Assembly: GCA_948144175.1 (NCBI GenBank)
Contig: CANXME010002160.1
Location: forward strand, 744,001-808,000
Source: Closterium sp. NIES-65
Lineage: Eukaryota > Streptophyta > Zygnematophyceae > Desmidiales > Closteriaceae
DNA: 64,000 bases
Direction: 5' to 3'
The notes under the pieces were generated by a model. That model had not been told where the DNA came from. It ran no database searches and saw only the letters and a list, made by a program, of their open reading frames with translations. Both the position numbers and the translations under genes were made by a program. Of the stretch, positions 30,445 to 41,000 are shown piece by piece. Numbering within the stretch: the stretch's first letter is position 1; every line of letters starts with the position of its first letter.

Positions 30445-31541
30445 TGGTATAGAGCGGGTTCCCTGTGGAACTCTGCCTAGGGCCCACCGAAGCGCGCCCC
30501 GAGGCGCGCTCAACTTTTTTTTTCCGCTCTCGAGCGACCCTCCGTGTCGCCTCCCTCCCACACGCGGCCCAGCCGCCCGCTAAGTCGCGGCCCCAGCCGC
30601 CCGCTACGACGCGCCCCCCAGCCGCCTGCTCGACGCGGCCCCCAGCCGCCTGCTCGACGCGGCCCTGCCGCCCGCTACGCCGCGGCCGCCGCCCACTACG
30701 ATCGCGGCCCCGGCCGCCTGCTACGACCGCGGCCCCAGCCGCCTGTTCGACCGCGGCCCCGCCGCCCGCTCCTGTCGCGGCCCCGGCTGCCTGCTCGCAC
30801 GGCCTCGCCGCCCGCTACTACCGCGGCCCCAGCCGCCTGCTCGACCGCGGCCCCCCCAGCCGCCTGTTCGACCGCGGCCCCGCTGCCCGCTACTGTCGCG
30901 GCCCCGGCCGCCTGCTAGCGCGGCCTCGCCGCCCTCTACTACTGCGGCCCCGGCCGCCTGCTTGCACGGCCCCGCCGCCTGCTACGACCGCGGCGCCAGC
31001 CGCCTGTTCGACCGCGGCCCCGCCGCCTACTACCGTAGCGGCCCCGGCCGTCTTCTCGCGCGGCCCCGCCGCCCACCTACTACCGCGGCCCCAGCCGCCT
31101 GCTCGCACGGCCCCGCCGCCTGCTACGACCGCGGCCTCCCAGCCCACTAGGCTGCGGCCGCCGCCTGCTCAACCGCGGCTTCGCCGCCCACTACGCATCG
31201 GCCCCGCCGTCCACCTGTAGCGACTGTGCGGGCGGACCTCTGAGCAGCTGTGCCGCCGAGCCGCCCGGGAGCCGAGCAGCCCTGCAGCCGAGCCGCCCGG
31301 GAGCCGAGCCGCCCTGCACCCGAGCCGCCCTGTCGCCGAGCCGCCCGGGAGCCGAGCCGCCCTGCCCCCGAGCTGCCCTGCCGCCGAGCCGCCCGGGAGC
31401 CGAGCCGCTGTGCACCCGAGCCGCCCGGTCGCCGAGCTGCCTTTCTGTCGAGCTACGCGACCTGCCCTGCCTGGTGAGCACAGTCCCACTGTCACTGCGT
31501 GCTCTCCCCCCTACTGCTTGCACTGCTTCACAGTCGTCGCC
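30445..31541 (+). other. Copia B primer-binding site and GC-rich leader
   Basis: Starts with TGGTATAGAGCGGG (primer-binding site). The rest is a degenerate GC-rich tandem region: CCGCGGCCCC-type units at 30590-31200, then GCCGAGCCGCCCGGGA-type units at 31250-31450. Frames open through it (30465-31220 and others) encode only Pro/Ala/Arg repeats. Likely an untranslated leader. Confidence 0.7.
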
Positions 31542-32036
31542 ATGGCTACCCCTAATGTCCTAGCTTTTGACGCTGAGGGTCGCGCCATTGATTTTGAGGT
31601 CTGGCTAGACGACCTGCAGCTGTTCTTACAGTGCGACAGAGCTGACGACCTTTCTCTCTTTGACCTCACCTCTGGCGCCTCTCCTGCTCCTGCTACTGAT
31701 GCTGATCCCGCTGTCCGCTCTAAGTGGGCCACCCGCGATGCTGCTGCACGTCTTGCTGTGCGTCGCCACCTCCCTACCTCTGAGCGTGCGCACTTCAGTC
31801 AGTACAAGAGTGCTCAGACCTTGTACGACGCTGTAGTTGCGCGCTACTCCTCCCCTGCCACTGCTGCACTGAGCCGTCTCATGCTTCCCTACCTCTTTCC
31901 TGACCTCTCTGCCTTTCCCACTGTCGCTGACCTCACTACGCATCTCCGCACTAGTGACACTCGCTACCGCGCCGCCCTTCCTGCTGAGTTCTGCGCTAAG
32001 AACCCCCCCCCATGTACATCGCTCTCTACTACGTAG
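31542..32036 (+). CDS. Copia B Gag, N-terminal frame
   Basis: Starts at an ATG in a favourable context (GCCATGG). Carries FDAEGRAIDFEVWLDDLQLF, ARLAVRRHLPTSERAHFSQY, KSAQTLYDAVVARYSSPATA and the Gag tail up to AEFCAKN. It reads into a run of nine C (32003-32011) and then terminates at 32036. The correct continuation lies in another frame immediately after the C run (IALYYVVARLPDSLRVV), so one base is missing or extra there. Confidence 0.85.
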   Translation: MATPNVLAFDAEGRAIDFEVWLDDLQLFLQCDRADDLSLFDLTSGASPAPATDADPAVRSKWATRDAAARLAVRRHLPTSERAHFSQYKSAQTLYDAVVARYSSPATAALSRLMLPYLFPDLSAFPTVADLTTHLRTSDTRYRAALPAEFCAKNPPPCTSLSTT

Positions 32037-33901
32037 TCGCGCGCCTCCCTGACTCCCTTCGAGTCGTCAGGGACCACTTTCTCGCAGTCTGCCCCACCAC
32101 GCTCACCGTCGACCTCCTCGAGAAGGCCCTCCTCGCAGCGAAGAAGAGCATAGTCGCTGTAGGTGCTTCTCGTGGTGACCCTCGCACCCCCATCTTTGTG
32201 GGGTGCTCTCCTTCCCCCTTGCTGCCCTCTGTTGCCTCTGCTGCTGCTGCCGACCTGCTTGGTCTTGAGTCGGTCGGCGCGGCGTCTGCCCCTAGTGGGA
32301 GACGTCGCTCCAGCAAGGGCAAGGGGGGCAAGGGCGCGGGTGGGGCTGGAGGGGGCGGTGGCGGTGGCGGCAGTGGCGGCGGAGGGAGTGGGGGTGGCGG
32401 CGGGACTAGTGGCGGGGGTGGTGGTGGTGGTGGCAGCAGCGGCGGAGACAGTAGTGGTGGTGCCAGCGGTGGTGGTGGAGGCAGCGGCGGAGGTGGAGGC
32501 GGCGGAGGTGGAGGCGGTGGAGGCGGCGGCGGAGGAGGCAGTGGTGGTGGAGGGGGTGGAGCTGGTCGGGGTGGTACCAAGCAGCGTAGCGGCGGTGGTG
32601 GTGGCCAGCGCTCGCAGCGGCAGCAGCAGCAGCGCTCTCGGGACATCCCTTCGCCTCAGCAGCTTCGTGAGTGGTACGCTGGGCGTCAGAGGGGTGGGGG
32701 TACTGGTCCCTGCACCTACGTTCTTCGTTCCGGCGACCGCGCGGGTGAGCAGTGTGAGGGTGCCCACGCCACCCAGCGCTGCTTTGGCCGCTTGACGGAC
32801 GCCTGGCGTCAGCAGTTCCCTGGGGCTAGTGAGATCCCTCGCTGGGATGAGCTTCTCAGGGCTGGTGTAGCGATCTTTGATCTTGATTTTGATGCTATCC
32901 TTACTGCTATGTATGTTGTGGATTATAGTGAGGAGAATGAGGGTTACCGTTGTTTCCAGCCCGACCCGGGCATTGGTACTGCTGCGCTAGGTGCTTGTGA
33001 GGCTGCTGCTCTAGGTGCCAGTGCGTCTGCGCTCTCAGGTACTGGTGAGGCTGCGCTCTCAGGTACTGCGTCGTCCTCGTCCTCCCTCACTTTCACACTT
33101 GACTCCGGAGCTTCTCGCTCCTTCTTTCGAGACCGCACTACCCTTACGCCGCTCGGCCGGCCGGTTGCAGTCTCCCTTGCTGACCCCTCTGGAGGTCCTG
33201 TCCTGTCTCACTTCTCCACTGTCCTCCCGTGTCCGGCTGCCCCTTCGGGCACCCTGTCTGGTCTGTACCTTCCCTCGTTCTCCACGAACTTGGTGAGTGG
33301 AGCGGACCTGCAGGATGGGGGTGTTCACCAGTTCACTCCTGCGAGTCAGCGGGTGACCCACTGCACGGAGGCACGCACAGGCCGACACCTGGCCACGTTC
33401 TCGCGTCGGCCGGGGTCGAGTCTCTACACCCGGACCGTTGAGTCTCCTCCTGTCCCTGCGTCTGGTCAGGTGGCTGCGTCGGGTCAGGTCCTTGCTGCTG
33501 CGTCCCGGTCAGGTCCTGAGTCTGCCCCCTGTTCTTGTCGCCTCCTGTCTCACGAGACTCTCCTGTGGCACCACCGTCTTGGCCACCCCTCCTTGCCCCG
33601 TCTTCGGAGCATGGCTTCCCGTGTCCTTGTCTCTGGTCTTCCCCAGTCTCTCCCTCCTCTCCCCTCCGGGCCAGGACCTTCCTGTGTCCCCTGTGTCGAG
33701 GGTCGCCTCCGGGCTACTCCTCACTCCTCCCACTTCCCCCCGACAGAGGCTCCCCTGCAGACGCTTCACATGGATGTATGGGGCCCAGCCCCGTCCGTGG
33801 GCAGGGTTACGAGCGCTACTTCCTGTTGGTGGTTGACGACTACTCGCGTTACATCACAGTCCTCCCCTTGCGCAGCAAGGGTGAGGTCACTGAGGTACTG
33901 A
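32012..33901 (+). CDS. Copia B Gag C-terminus, protease and pre-integrase frame
   Basis: Continues Gag (LRVVRDHFLAVCPTTLTVDL), then a ~75-residue Gly-rich tract (32340-32580). A Cys/His cluster follows (GPCTYVLRSGDRAGEQCEGA then HATQRCFGRL) in place of a classic zinc knuckle. Next come the protease motif LTFTLDSGASRSFFRD and the pre-integrase zinc region LLWHHRLGHPSLPRLRSMAS with CVPCVEGRL. Productive homology ends at HMDVWGPAPSVG (near 33805). After that the frame is wrong (a base is missing near GTGGGCAGGG) and runs to 33901. Confidence 0.85.
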   Translation: MYIALYYVVARLPDSLRVVRDHFLAVCPTTLTVDLLEKALLAAKKSIVAVGASRGDPRTPIFVGCSPSPLLPSVASAAAADLLGLESVGAASAPSGRRRSSKGKGGKGAGGAGGGGGGGGSGGGGSGGGGGTSGGGGGGGGSSGGDSSGGASGGGGGSGGGGGGGGGGGGGGGGGGSGGGGGGAGRGGTKQRSGGGGGQRSQRQQQQRSRDIPSPQQLREWYAGRQRGGGTGPCTYVLRSGDRAGEQCEGAHATQRCFGRLTDAWRQQFPGASEIPRWDELLRAGVAIFDLDFDAILTAMYVVDYSEENEGYRCFQPDPGIGTAALGACEAAALGASASALSGTGEAALSGTASSSSSLTFTLDSGASRSFFRDRTTLTPLGRPVAVSLADPSGGPVLSHFSTVLPCPAAPSGTLSGLYLPSFSTNLVSGADLQDGGVHQFTPASQRVTHCTEARTGRHLATFSRRPGSSLYTRTVESPPVPASGQVAASGQVLAAASRSGPESAPCSCRLLSHETLLWHHRLGHPSLPRLRSMASRVLVSGLPQSLPPLPSGPGPSCVPCVEGRLRATPHSSHFPPTEAPLQTLHMDVWGPAPSVGRVTSATSCWWLTTTRVTSQSSPCAARVRSLRY

Positions 33902-35040
33902 TCGACTGGATCCGCGAGGCTCGTCTCCAGCTCAGGAGGAGCTTCGGCTCAAACTTTCCTGTTCTGCGTCTGCACTCGGACAGAGGCGGAGAGTTCTCTT
34001 CTCGACTTCTGCGAGACTACTGTCGTGCACGGGGGATCCGCCAGACCTTCACGCTTCCGGACTCACTACAGCAAAATGGGATTGCTGAGCGCCGCATTGG
34101 CATGGTCATGGATGTCGCTCGTACGTCCATGATGCATGCGGCTGCCCCCCATTTTCTGTGGCCGTTTGCAGTGAGGTACGCGGCGCATCAGCTCAACCTT
34201 CACCCCCGGGTCTCTCGGCCTGCGATGTCCCCAGCCTTGCTGTGGACGGGGAAGGTTGGCGATGCGTCTGTGTTCCGTGTCTGGGGATCTCGGGCGTTTG
34301 TCCGCGACTTGTCTGCGGACAAGCTGTCCCCTCGTGCTGCTCCCTGTGTCTTCCTTGGCTTCCCCACTGACGCCCCAGGGTGGCAGTTTTACCACCCCTC
34401 CTCTCGTCGTGTTCTGTCCTCCCAGGACGTCACGTTCGACGAGTCAGTCCCCTTCTACCGTCTCTTCCCCTACCGCACTCCTTCCCTCCCCCCTCCCCCG
34501 GACTTCCTTGTGCCGGTTCCCCCCCCGGTAGACCCCCTCCCCCCTCAGGTTCCTGCCCCCTCAGGTGTGTCCCAGGTAGACGCCGTTGACCCGGTCGAGG
34601 TTACTGGTGACTCTGGTGCTGCTGCGGGTGCTGAGCCTGGGGGTGCTTACTCTGGGGGTGCTGTGCGCGGGGGTGCTGAGCCTGGGGGTGCTACTGCTGG
34701 GGGTGCCGGGCCTGAGGGTGCTACTGCGGAGGGTGCGGAGCCTGGGGGTGCTGAGCCGGGGGGTGCTGTGCCTGGGGGTGCGGGGTCTGGGGGTGCTGGG
34801 TCGGGAGCTACTGAGCCTGGAGGTGCTGAGCTGGGAGCTGCTGAGCCTGGGGGTGCTGCGTCTGGAGCTGCTGAGCCTGGGGTTTCTCCTGCTGCTGCGT
34901 CTCGCCGCTGGAGACGTGCTGCTGAGTCTGGAGGTGCTGCTGGAGCTGGAGCTGGAGCTTCTTCGACCGTCGTGGGTGCGGGTGCTGCCGGTCCCGGAGC
35001 TGCTGGACCTGCGGGTCCTCCTGGAGCTGGAGCTGCTAGG
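33806..35040 (+). CDS. Copia B integrase frame
   Basis: Open frame continuing integrase after the 33805 frameshift: YERYFLLVVDDYSRYITVLP, LRLHSDRGGEFSSRLLRDYC, RQTFTLPDSLQQNGIAERRI (conserved Glu), AAPHFLWPFAVRYAAHQLNL, LLWTGKVGDASVFRVWGSRA and FYHPSSRRVLSSQDVTFDES. After the Pro-rich spacer, a 15-bp repeat (34620-34880; units like GGTGCTGAGCCTGGG) encodes Pro-Gly-Gly-Ala-Glu repeats. The frame leaves the pol frame near 35036-35045. Confidence 0.85.
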
Positions 35041-37397
35041 GCGCTGGTGCTGAACCTACTGCTGTTGGTCCTGCCACTGGAGGTGTGGGTGGCGCTGGTG
35101 CTGTCGCTGAGGGTGCTGGTGCAGACCCTGCTGCGTCTGGAGCTGCCGCGCGGCCTCGGCCATACTTCGTTCCGCTCTTGCAGCAGGTTCTTGGTCTTTC
35201 TCCTCCGGTAGAGGGTCCACCACCTGTCCAGTCGCAGTCCCTGCTGGAGCCTTCCTCTCCACTGCCTGCTCCCTCTCCTTACACTGGTCCTACTGGAGGT
35301 CCTGCTGAGCGTCGTGAGCCTGCGTCTCGTCCCGCGTCGCCTGTTCGTGCTGCTCGCGCTAGTGGTCGCAGTTCGCGTCAGCGTCCTCCTCCTGTCCCTG
35401 GCACGCACCGGATGTCTTTGCGTCCGTCCACTGCTCCTCTGCGTGCCCCTTTGCCTTCTCCTCCTGAGTCCTCTCTTCCTGCGCTTGCCGACCCTGAGTC
35501 GGACTCTCTTCGTGCTGCCAGTCCTACTGTCACGCGTCTGCTTGCTACTGTCGTCACTGACCCCTCTTTTGAGTCCACTGCTGCGTCTGCTCTAGTCGCT
35601 GAGCTCGTCGCCTTTGCTGCTTGCTGCCGTCTCGACTACGCTGCTAGTCTTGTTGCTGAGTCTGCGTCTGTCTGTCCTCCGTCCGTTGGGGGTGAGTGTG
35701 CTCTTAGCACGGACGTCCTAGAGGACAGGCAGGAGGAGTTACAGTGTCTAGCGGCTGCTTCACCTCATCTCGCGTCTGTACTGCTTGCCCCTGAGGGAGA
35801 CCCGGATGCACTAGACATCCCGACTCCGCGTTCTTACGCGGAGGCCGTAGAGGGTCCCTACTCCTCTCAGTGGCAGGCAGCTATGGATGCAGAGATGGCT
35901 TCCTGGAAGTCCACAGGCACCTACGTTGACGCGGTTCCCCCTCCTGGGGCGAACATCGTCAGTGGCATGTGGATCTTCAGGGTGAAGCGGCCGCCGGGCT
36001 CTCCACCTGTCTTCAAGGCACGGTACGTTGCTCGTGGCTTCAGTCAGCGGCAGGGAGTTGACTACTTTCAGACCTTCTCTCCCACCCCGAAGATGACTAC
36101 TCTTCGGGTGCTGCTGCACATAGCCGCTCAGCGCGACTACGAGCTTCACTCTCTCGACTTCAGCACTGCGTTCTTGCAGGGTAGCCTGCACGAGGAGATC
36201 TGGCTTCGCCGTCCACCTGGCTTCACTGGGACTTTCCCTCCTGGCACCCAGTGGAGCCTCCGACGGCCAGTCTACGGTCTCCGCCAGGCACCGCGTGAGT
36301 GGCACGACACACTGAGGACTACGCTTGCGGCTCTTGGGTTTGCTCCTTCTACTGCTGACCCGTCGCTGTTTCTTCGCACCGACACTTCCCTGCCGCCGTT
36401 CTACATCCTCGTGTACGTCGACGACTTGGTCTTTGCCACAGCAGACACTGCTGGACTCGCCTACGTGAAGTCCGAGCTGCTGAAGAGACACACGTGCACA
36501 GACCTGGGTGAACTGCGCAGCTACCTTGGCTTGCAGATCACTCGGGACAGAGCACGCCGCACCATTACCTTGACTCAGTCACACATGGTGCAGCAGGTCC
36601 TTCAGCGCTTCGGCTTCACGTACTCCTCGCCTCAGGCCACTCCTCTGCCTACTCGCCACTCACTCTCAGCTCTGCCTTCGGATGAGTCCGTAGAGTCGAG
36701 TGGTCCGTATGCAGAGCTTGTTGGCTGCCTCATGTACCTGATGACCTGCACACGACCTGACCTTGCATACCCTCTGAGCATTCTTGCACGCTATGTTGCT
36801 CCTGGGAGACACAGACCGGAGCACATGGCTGCAGCGAAGAGGGTATTGCGCTACCTGTGCAGTACGTCGGGCATGGGGCTAGTGCTTGGAGGGCGGAGTC
36901 CAGTGGTCCTTACCGGCCACGCGGACGCTTCTTGGGCTGACGACCAGGCTACGCAGCGGTCGTCACAGGGTTACACCTTCAGCCTTGGTTCCGGCTCTGT
37001 CTCGTGGCGGTCTACTCGCTCGTCTTCGGTTCTCGGCTCCAGTTGTGAGGCTGAGATCTACGCCGGGGCCATGGCTGCACAGGAGCTTCGCTGGCTCACC
37101 TACCTGCTGACTGACCTTGGAGAGCCGCCTCGTTCTCCTCCAGTGCTGTACGTAGACAACAAGGCTATGCTGGCCTTGTGTCGAGAGCAGCGCTTGGAGC
37201 ACAGAACGAAGCACATTGCTCTCCGCTACTTCCTTGCTCGTGAGCTGCAGCAGCGTGGTCAGTTGCGACTTGCGTACGTGGCCTCTGAGGCCAACACTGC
37301 TGATGTGTTCACCAAGGCACTCGCGCCTTGTGACCATCAGCGCTTTTGCACCCAGCTGGGTCTTGTGCCTGTCTTGCCTCACTTGCTCTCCTCTTGA
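35041..37397 (+). CDS. Copia B reverse transcriptase and RNase H frame
   Basis: An open frame of about 780 codons. It starts in the Gly/Ala linker, then has SYAEAVEGPYSSQWQAAMDA, FKARYVARGFSQRQGVDYFQ, FSTAFLQGSLHEEIWLRRPP, LRRPVYGLRQAPREWHDTLR, FYILVYVDDLVFATADTAG (YVDD motif), RSYLGLQITRDRARRTITLT, YLMTCTRPDLAYPLSILARY, then RNase H: LTGHADASWADDQATQRSSQ, SSSVLGSSCEAEIYAGAMAA, LYVDNKAMLALCREQ and YVASEANTADVFTKALAPCD. No stop inside. The enzyme copies element RNA to DNA in the cytoplasmic particle. Confidence 0.93.
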
Positions 37398-37603
37398 CTT
37401 CACTTGTACTGTGACATATATATATGCCTGCTCTTGTTTGTCTAGTTTTATATATATGTCTGTACTCCTGCATGTGAACTGGCCTCTGGCCCTACTCTTG
37501 TGCTCGGACTGTGTGGTGACTTTGTGATCCACCCTGAGCTTGCTTTGCTTTGCTTGAGTGGTCTTGTGACCCCTTGTTCTCCCCCACTTTGCCTATGGGG
37601 GTG

Positions 37604-37732
37604 TGTCAGATTTATATGACATAGTTGCTGTAGGCTATAGTGGGGTAGCACATATGGGGTACAGGGTCTCTAGGGTTGTATTTGTACCCAGTCTTTCCTT
37701 AGTCATTCTCATTCCTGCTTACTCATTTCACA
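37604..37732 (+). repeat. Copia B 3' LTR
   Basis: 129 bp, identical to the 5' LTR as read. Preceded by the G-rich polypurine-like TATGGGGGTG. Confidence 0.95.
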
Positions 37733-37783
37733 TACGGAACGCGTATATACGCCAAACGCGTTTATGCCAACCTAGGGTGCAGG

Positions 37784-38039
37784 GTTGGATTCGATTTGTA
37801 GAAAACGTTTTATTCTGTGAATATTTCAGGTGTCCTCCTTACCTTGTTGGTCCTCACATGACGTGTAAGTAAGAGGGGAGCAATAATCTCGCCGCCTTGT
37901 CCTCACAACCTGGCCCATTTGCGTATCTCGTGGTCTTGTCTTCCCATTTTCTAAGGCTACTGCATCTCCAATAGAGATATGTTGGGAGGAGGGGGAGTGC
38001 GAGGAAGGGAGGGAGCAGTGGGTGGAAAAGGAGGCGTAC
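37784..38039 (-). other. Intron of minus-strand LRR gene beside the hAT element
   Basis: Flanking intron sequence between the hAT TSD and the LRR exon 38040-38111. No other feature. Confidence 0.5.
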
Positions 38040-41000
38040 AGGTCAGCAAGGGCAATGAGGTCGGAGATGGTGGAGGGGATCGAGCCAGTGAAGCCATTCA
38101 GACCGGCCCGCCTGGAGGTGGAAAGGGAGGGGAGGGGAGATAGGAGGGGAGGGCGCAGTGACGGGTGGCGGGCAAAGAAGAGGGCAATGCAATGCAGACC
38201 ACTGAGCAATCTCAACAATGTGAAGAACGGACGGGCGGGGGAAAGCATTGGTGGCTGGTGGGCAATGTATGGCATGAATGTTTGTGGATGGTCGCCTGAG
38301 GCTGAGCATCTCAGACCAACACGGTGAGCTCAGCAGCTCGAGGTGTCAACCCAAGGCTGTGCGCTCATGACGCGATAAACGGCTCACAGAGTCTCCAGCC
38401 CTGTGAGCGCCATCCGTTCAACCGGGAACAAAGCAGAGCGGTGGACATTAAAATTGCCGGTGACATCCCTGCACGGCGGTCAAGGACAGGGGGATGGGGG
38501 ACGCTCCGATCGCTTGAAAGGCACAGCAGGCGAGCAGTGCGAAATCAATGTGCATCTCGACTCTATCCCTCTAGCCATCATGCACGGCCCTGGCCTGCCA
38601 TAGTCCATGCGTGGCACAGGGCAAAGGAGCATGGTACGGACCGGCAAGGACGATGCAGAGAGAAGCACTCCAATCAAATGAGGTAAAGCTTACTCACCTG
38701 GGGAGCTCTTCACGTGACATACCAAGCACTAGGAAGAAATGCTTTGGCAGCAAGCAAGTCAAGCAGAGAGTGAATGCGCATGTGGCAAGACTGCAGCGAG
38801 GTGCAGGTGGGTGGTGCGGGAAGCATTGATGAGAGGACACAGGCAGGGTGGGATGAGGGGGTTGTGGTGGCACGGCACTCACAGTGTAATGAGGTTGGGG
38901 AGCGATGTGATCCATCGTGGTAAGTGGGTGACGGAGAGGAACCTCAGGTCACTGCGAGAGAGGGAAGGAAGAGAGGAGGGAGAGAGAGTGTGGCACTGCC
39001 AAGACCCACTGCATGTTCAACCATGGAGATGACTAATGGTGGCTGATGGTCGGGGCTTGTTAGCGGTGGAAGCAATGGGAAACGCATCCGATTTCGCAAC
39101 GTATGGGCTGCTGAAAGAGGCTTGTGTTTGCTCCTTTTTGGGAGAGGTGAATTTGTTGGATTTGATTTGGTCATATGATACACTTATGCGATACAATGAT
39201 TCAACAAACAATCAAATGCCAAGAGTGTAAAGGCTGTGCTTGGGGGAGTACTTCTTAACCATTAACCACCATGCACAACCCATGGGAGAAAACAATACAG
39301 CAGCGTGCTCCCGACCAGGAAAAGGGGGCTTACATGGCTGTGATGTGAGTGAATTAAGGGCAGAGAGAGAGGAAGGGAGCTCTCCAGCCGTCAGGTTGAG
39401 AGTCATGAGAGCGCTGAGGGGAAGTGATTGAGTATGACGGGCAAAGAGGCGTGAGTGCAAGAGGGAGGATGAAAGACAATGGTGAAGTGGACTCGGGAAT
39501 GCTGGGGAGGAGAGAGAGAATGTGATTCCTGAGGTTCCCTGAACAATGTAGCTGGATTGTTTACTGAGCAATGAAGTGGACAAGGAGTGTTCAGAGCACG
39601 AAAAGAAGGTGGACAGGGATGAGAGAATGCAGGGGAAAGCGGGCAGGGATGAGTGAGGGGTAAGGAGAAGAGGGGCATACAGGTGCTGGAGGCGAGTGAG
39701 TGGGGCGAGAGAGGAGAGGTCTGCCATGGGGCCTTGCAGCACAGGAGTCTTATAGGTAGCTGTAATGGAGAGAACGCTGGTGTGAGGGAGGGCACACAGC
39801 AAAGCCAAGGGAGCACAGGGGAGGTCTGCCATGGGGCCTTGCAGCACAGGGGGCTTCATGTTATCCGTAATGGAGTGAATGCTGTGAGAGAGGGCGACAG
39901 CAAGGGGGAGAGAGGGCGACAGCAAGGGGGAGAGAGGGCGACAGCAAGGGGGAGAGAGGGCGACAGCAAGGGGGAGAGAGGGCGACAGCAAGGGGGAGAG
40001 AGGGCGACAGCAAGGGGGAGAGAGGGCGACAGCAAGGGGGAGAGAGGGCGACAGCAAGGGGGAGAGAGGGCGACAGCAAGGGGGAGAGAGGGCGACAGCA
40101 AGGGGGAGAGAGGGCGACAGCAAGGGGGAGAGAGGGCGACAGCAAGGGGGAGAGAGGGCGACAGCAAGGGGGAGAGAGGGCGACAGCAAGGGGGAGAGAG
40201 GGCGACAGCAAGGGGGAGAGAGGGCGACAGCAAGGGGGAGAGAGGGCGACAGCAAGGGGGAGAGAGGGCGACAGCAAGGGGGAGAGAGGGCGACAGCAAG
40301 GGGGAGAGAGGGCGACAGCAAGGGGGAGAGAGGGCGACAGCAAGGGGGAGAGAGGGCGACAGCAAGGGGGAGAGAGGGCGACAGCAAGGGGGAGAGAGGG
40401 CGACAGCAAGGGGGAGAGAGGGCGACGGCAAGGGGGAGAGAGGGCGACGGCAAGGGGGAGAGAGGGCGACAGCAAGGGGGAGAGAGGGCGACAGCAAGGG
40501 GGAGAGAGGGCGACAGCAAGGGGGAGAGAGGGCGACGGCAAGGGGGAGAGAGGGCGACAGCAAGGGGGAGAGAGGGCGACAGCAAGGGGGAGAGAGGGCG
40601 ACAGCAAGGGGGAGAGAGGGCGACAGCAAGGGGGAGAGAGGGCGACGGCAAGGGGGAGAGAGGGCGACAGCAAGGGGGAGAGAGGGCGACAGCAAGGGGG
40701 AGAGAGGGCGACAGCAAGGGGGAGAGAGGGCGACACCAAGGGGGAGAGAGGGCGACAGCAAGGGGGAGAGAGGGCGACAGCAAGGGGGAGGGAGGAGGAG
40801 GAGCGTGATGATTGTTTACCGTGGATGTGTTGGCACACAGCGTGAAACGGCACCACAGCAGGTTGGACCACACAGCTGGCATTGGCATATTAGCTACTCT
40901 GCTGCACTGCCCTGCTACGCATGGCTGCACACACTGATAGCCTTCCCTGCAGCTTCTGTATCTACGTGACAATGGCAAGTCTGTTGCAAGGATGTCATTC

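Larger units (their letters stand above)
30316..37732 (+). mobile_element. Copia B LTR retrotransposon
   Basis: A full-length 7.4-kb element with LTRs 30316-30444 and 37604-37732 (129 bp each, no difference seen), TG...CA ends and a perfect 5-bp TSD TACGG (30311-30315 and 37733-37737). The primer-binding site TGGTATAGAGCGGG follows the 5' LTR and resembles the initiator-Met tRNA site of plant copia elements. The order gag, protease, integrase, RT, RNase H is complete, but three single-base frameshifts split it into four frames. The identical LTRs make it the youngest insertion in the window. Confidence 0.95.
27440..37775 (+). mobile_element. Autonomous-type hAT transposon with copia B inserted near its right end
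   Basis: Imperfect terminal inverted repeats CTAAGTTGG.ATA.ACGC at the left and its complement ending CCAACCTAG at the right. Flanked by AGTGCAGG (27432-27439) and GGTGCAGG (37776-37783), an 8-bp TSD with one mismatch. Subterminal regions (27465-27535; 30280-30315 and 37733-37765) carry repeated CGCTAGCG, AGCGTTCA and TATACGC motifs. It encodes one full transposase. Copia B (30316-37732) splits the right subterminal region, so the element is now ~10.3 kb. It lies in an intron of the minus-strand LRR gene. Confidence 0.85.

Noticed and set aside
30465..31220. Pro/Ala-rich 251-codon frame
   Set aside because: GC-repeat leader of copia B upstream of gag; no domain and several frames equally open.
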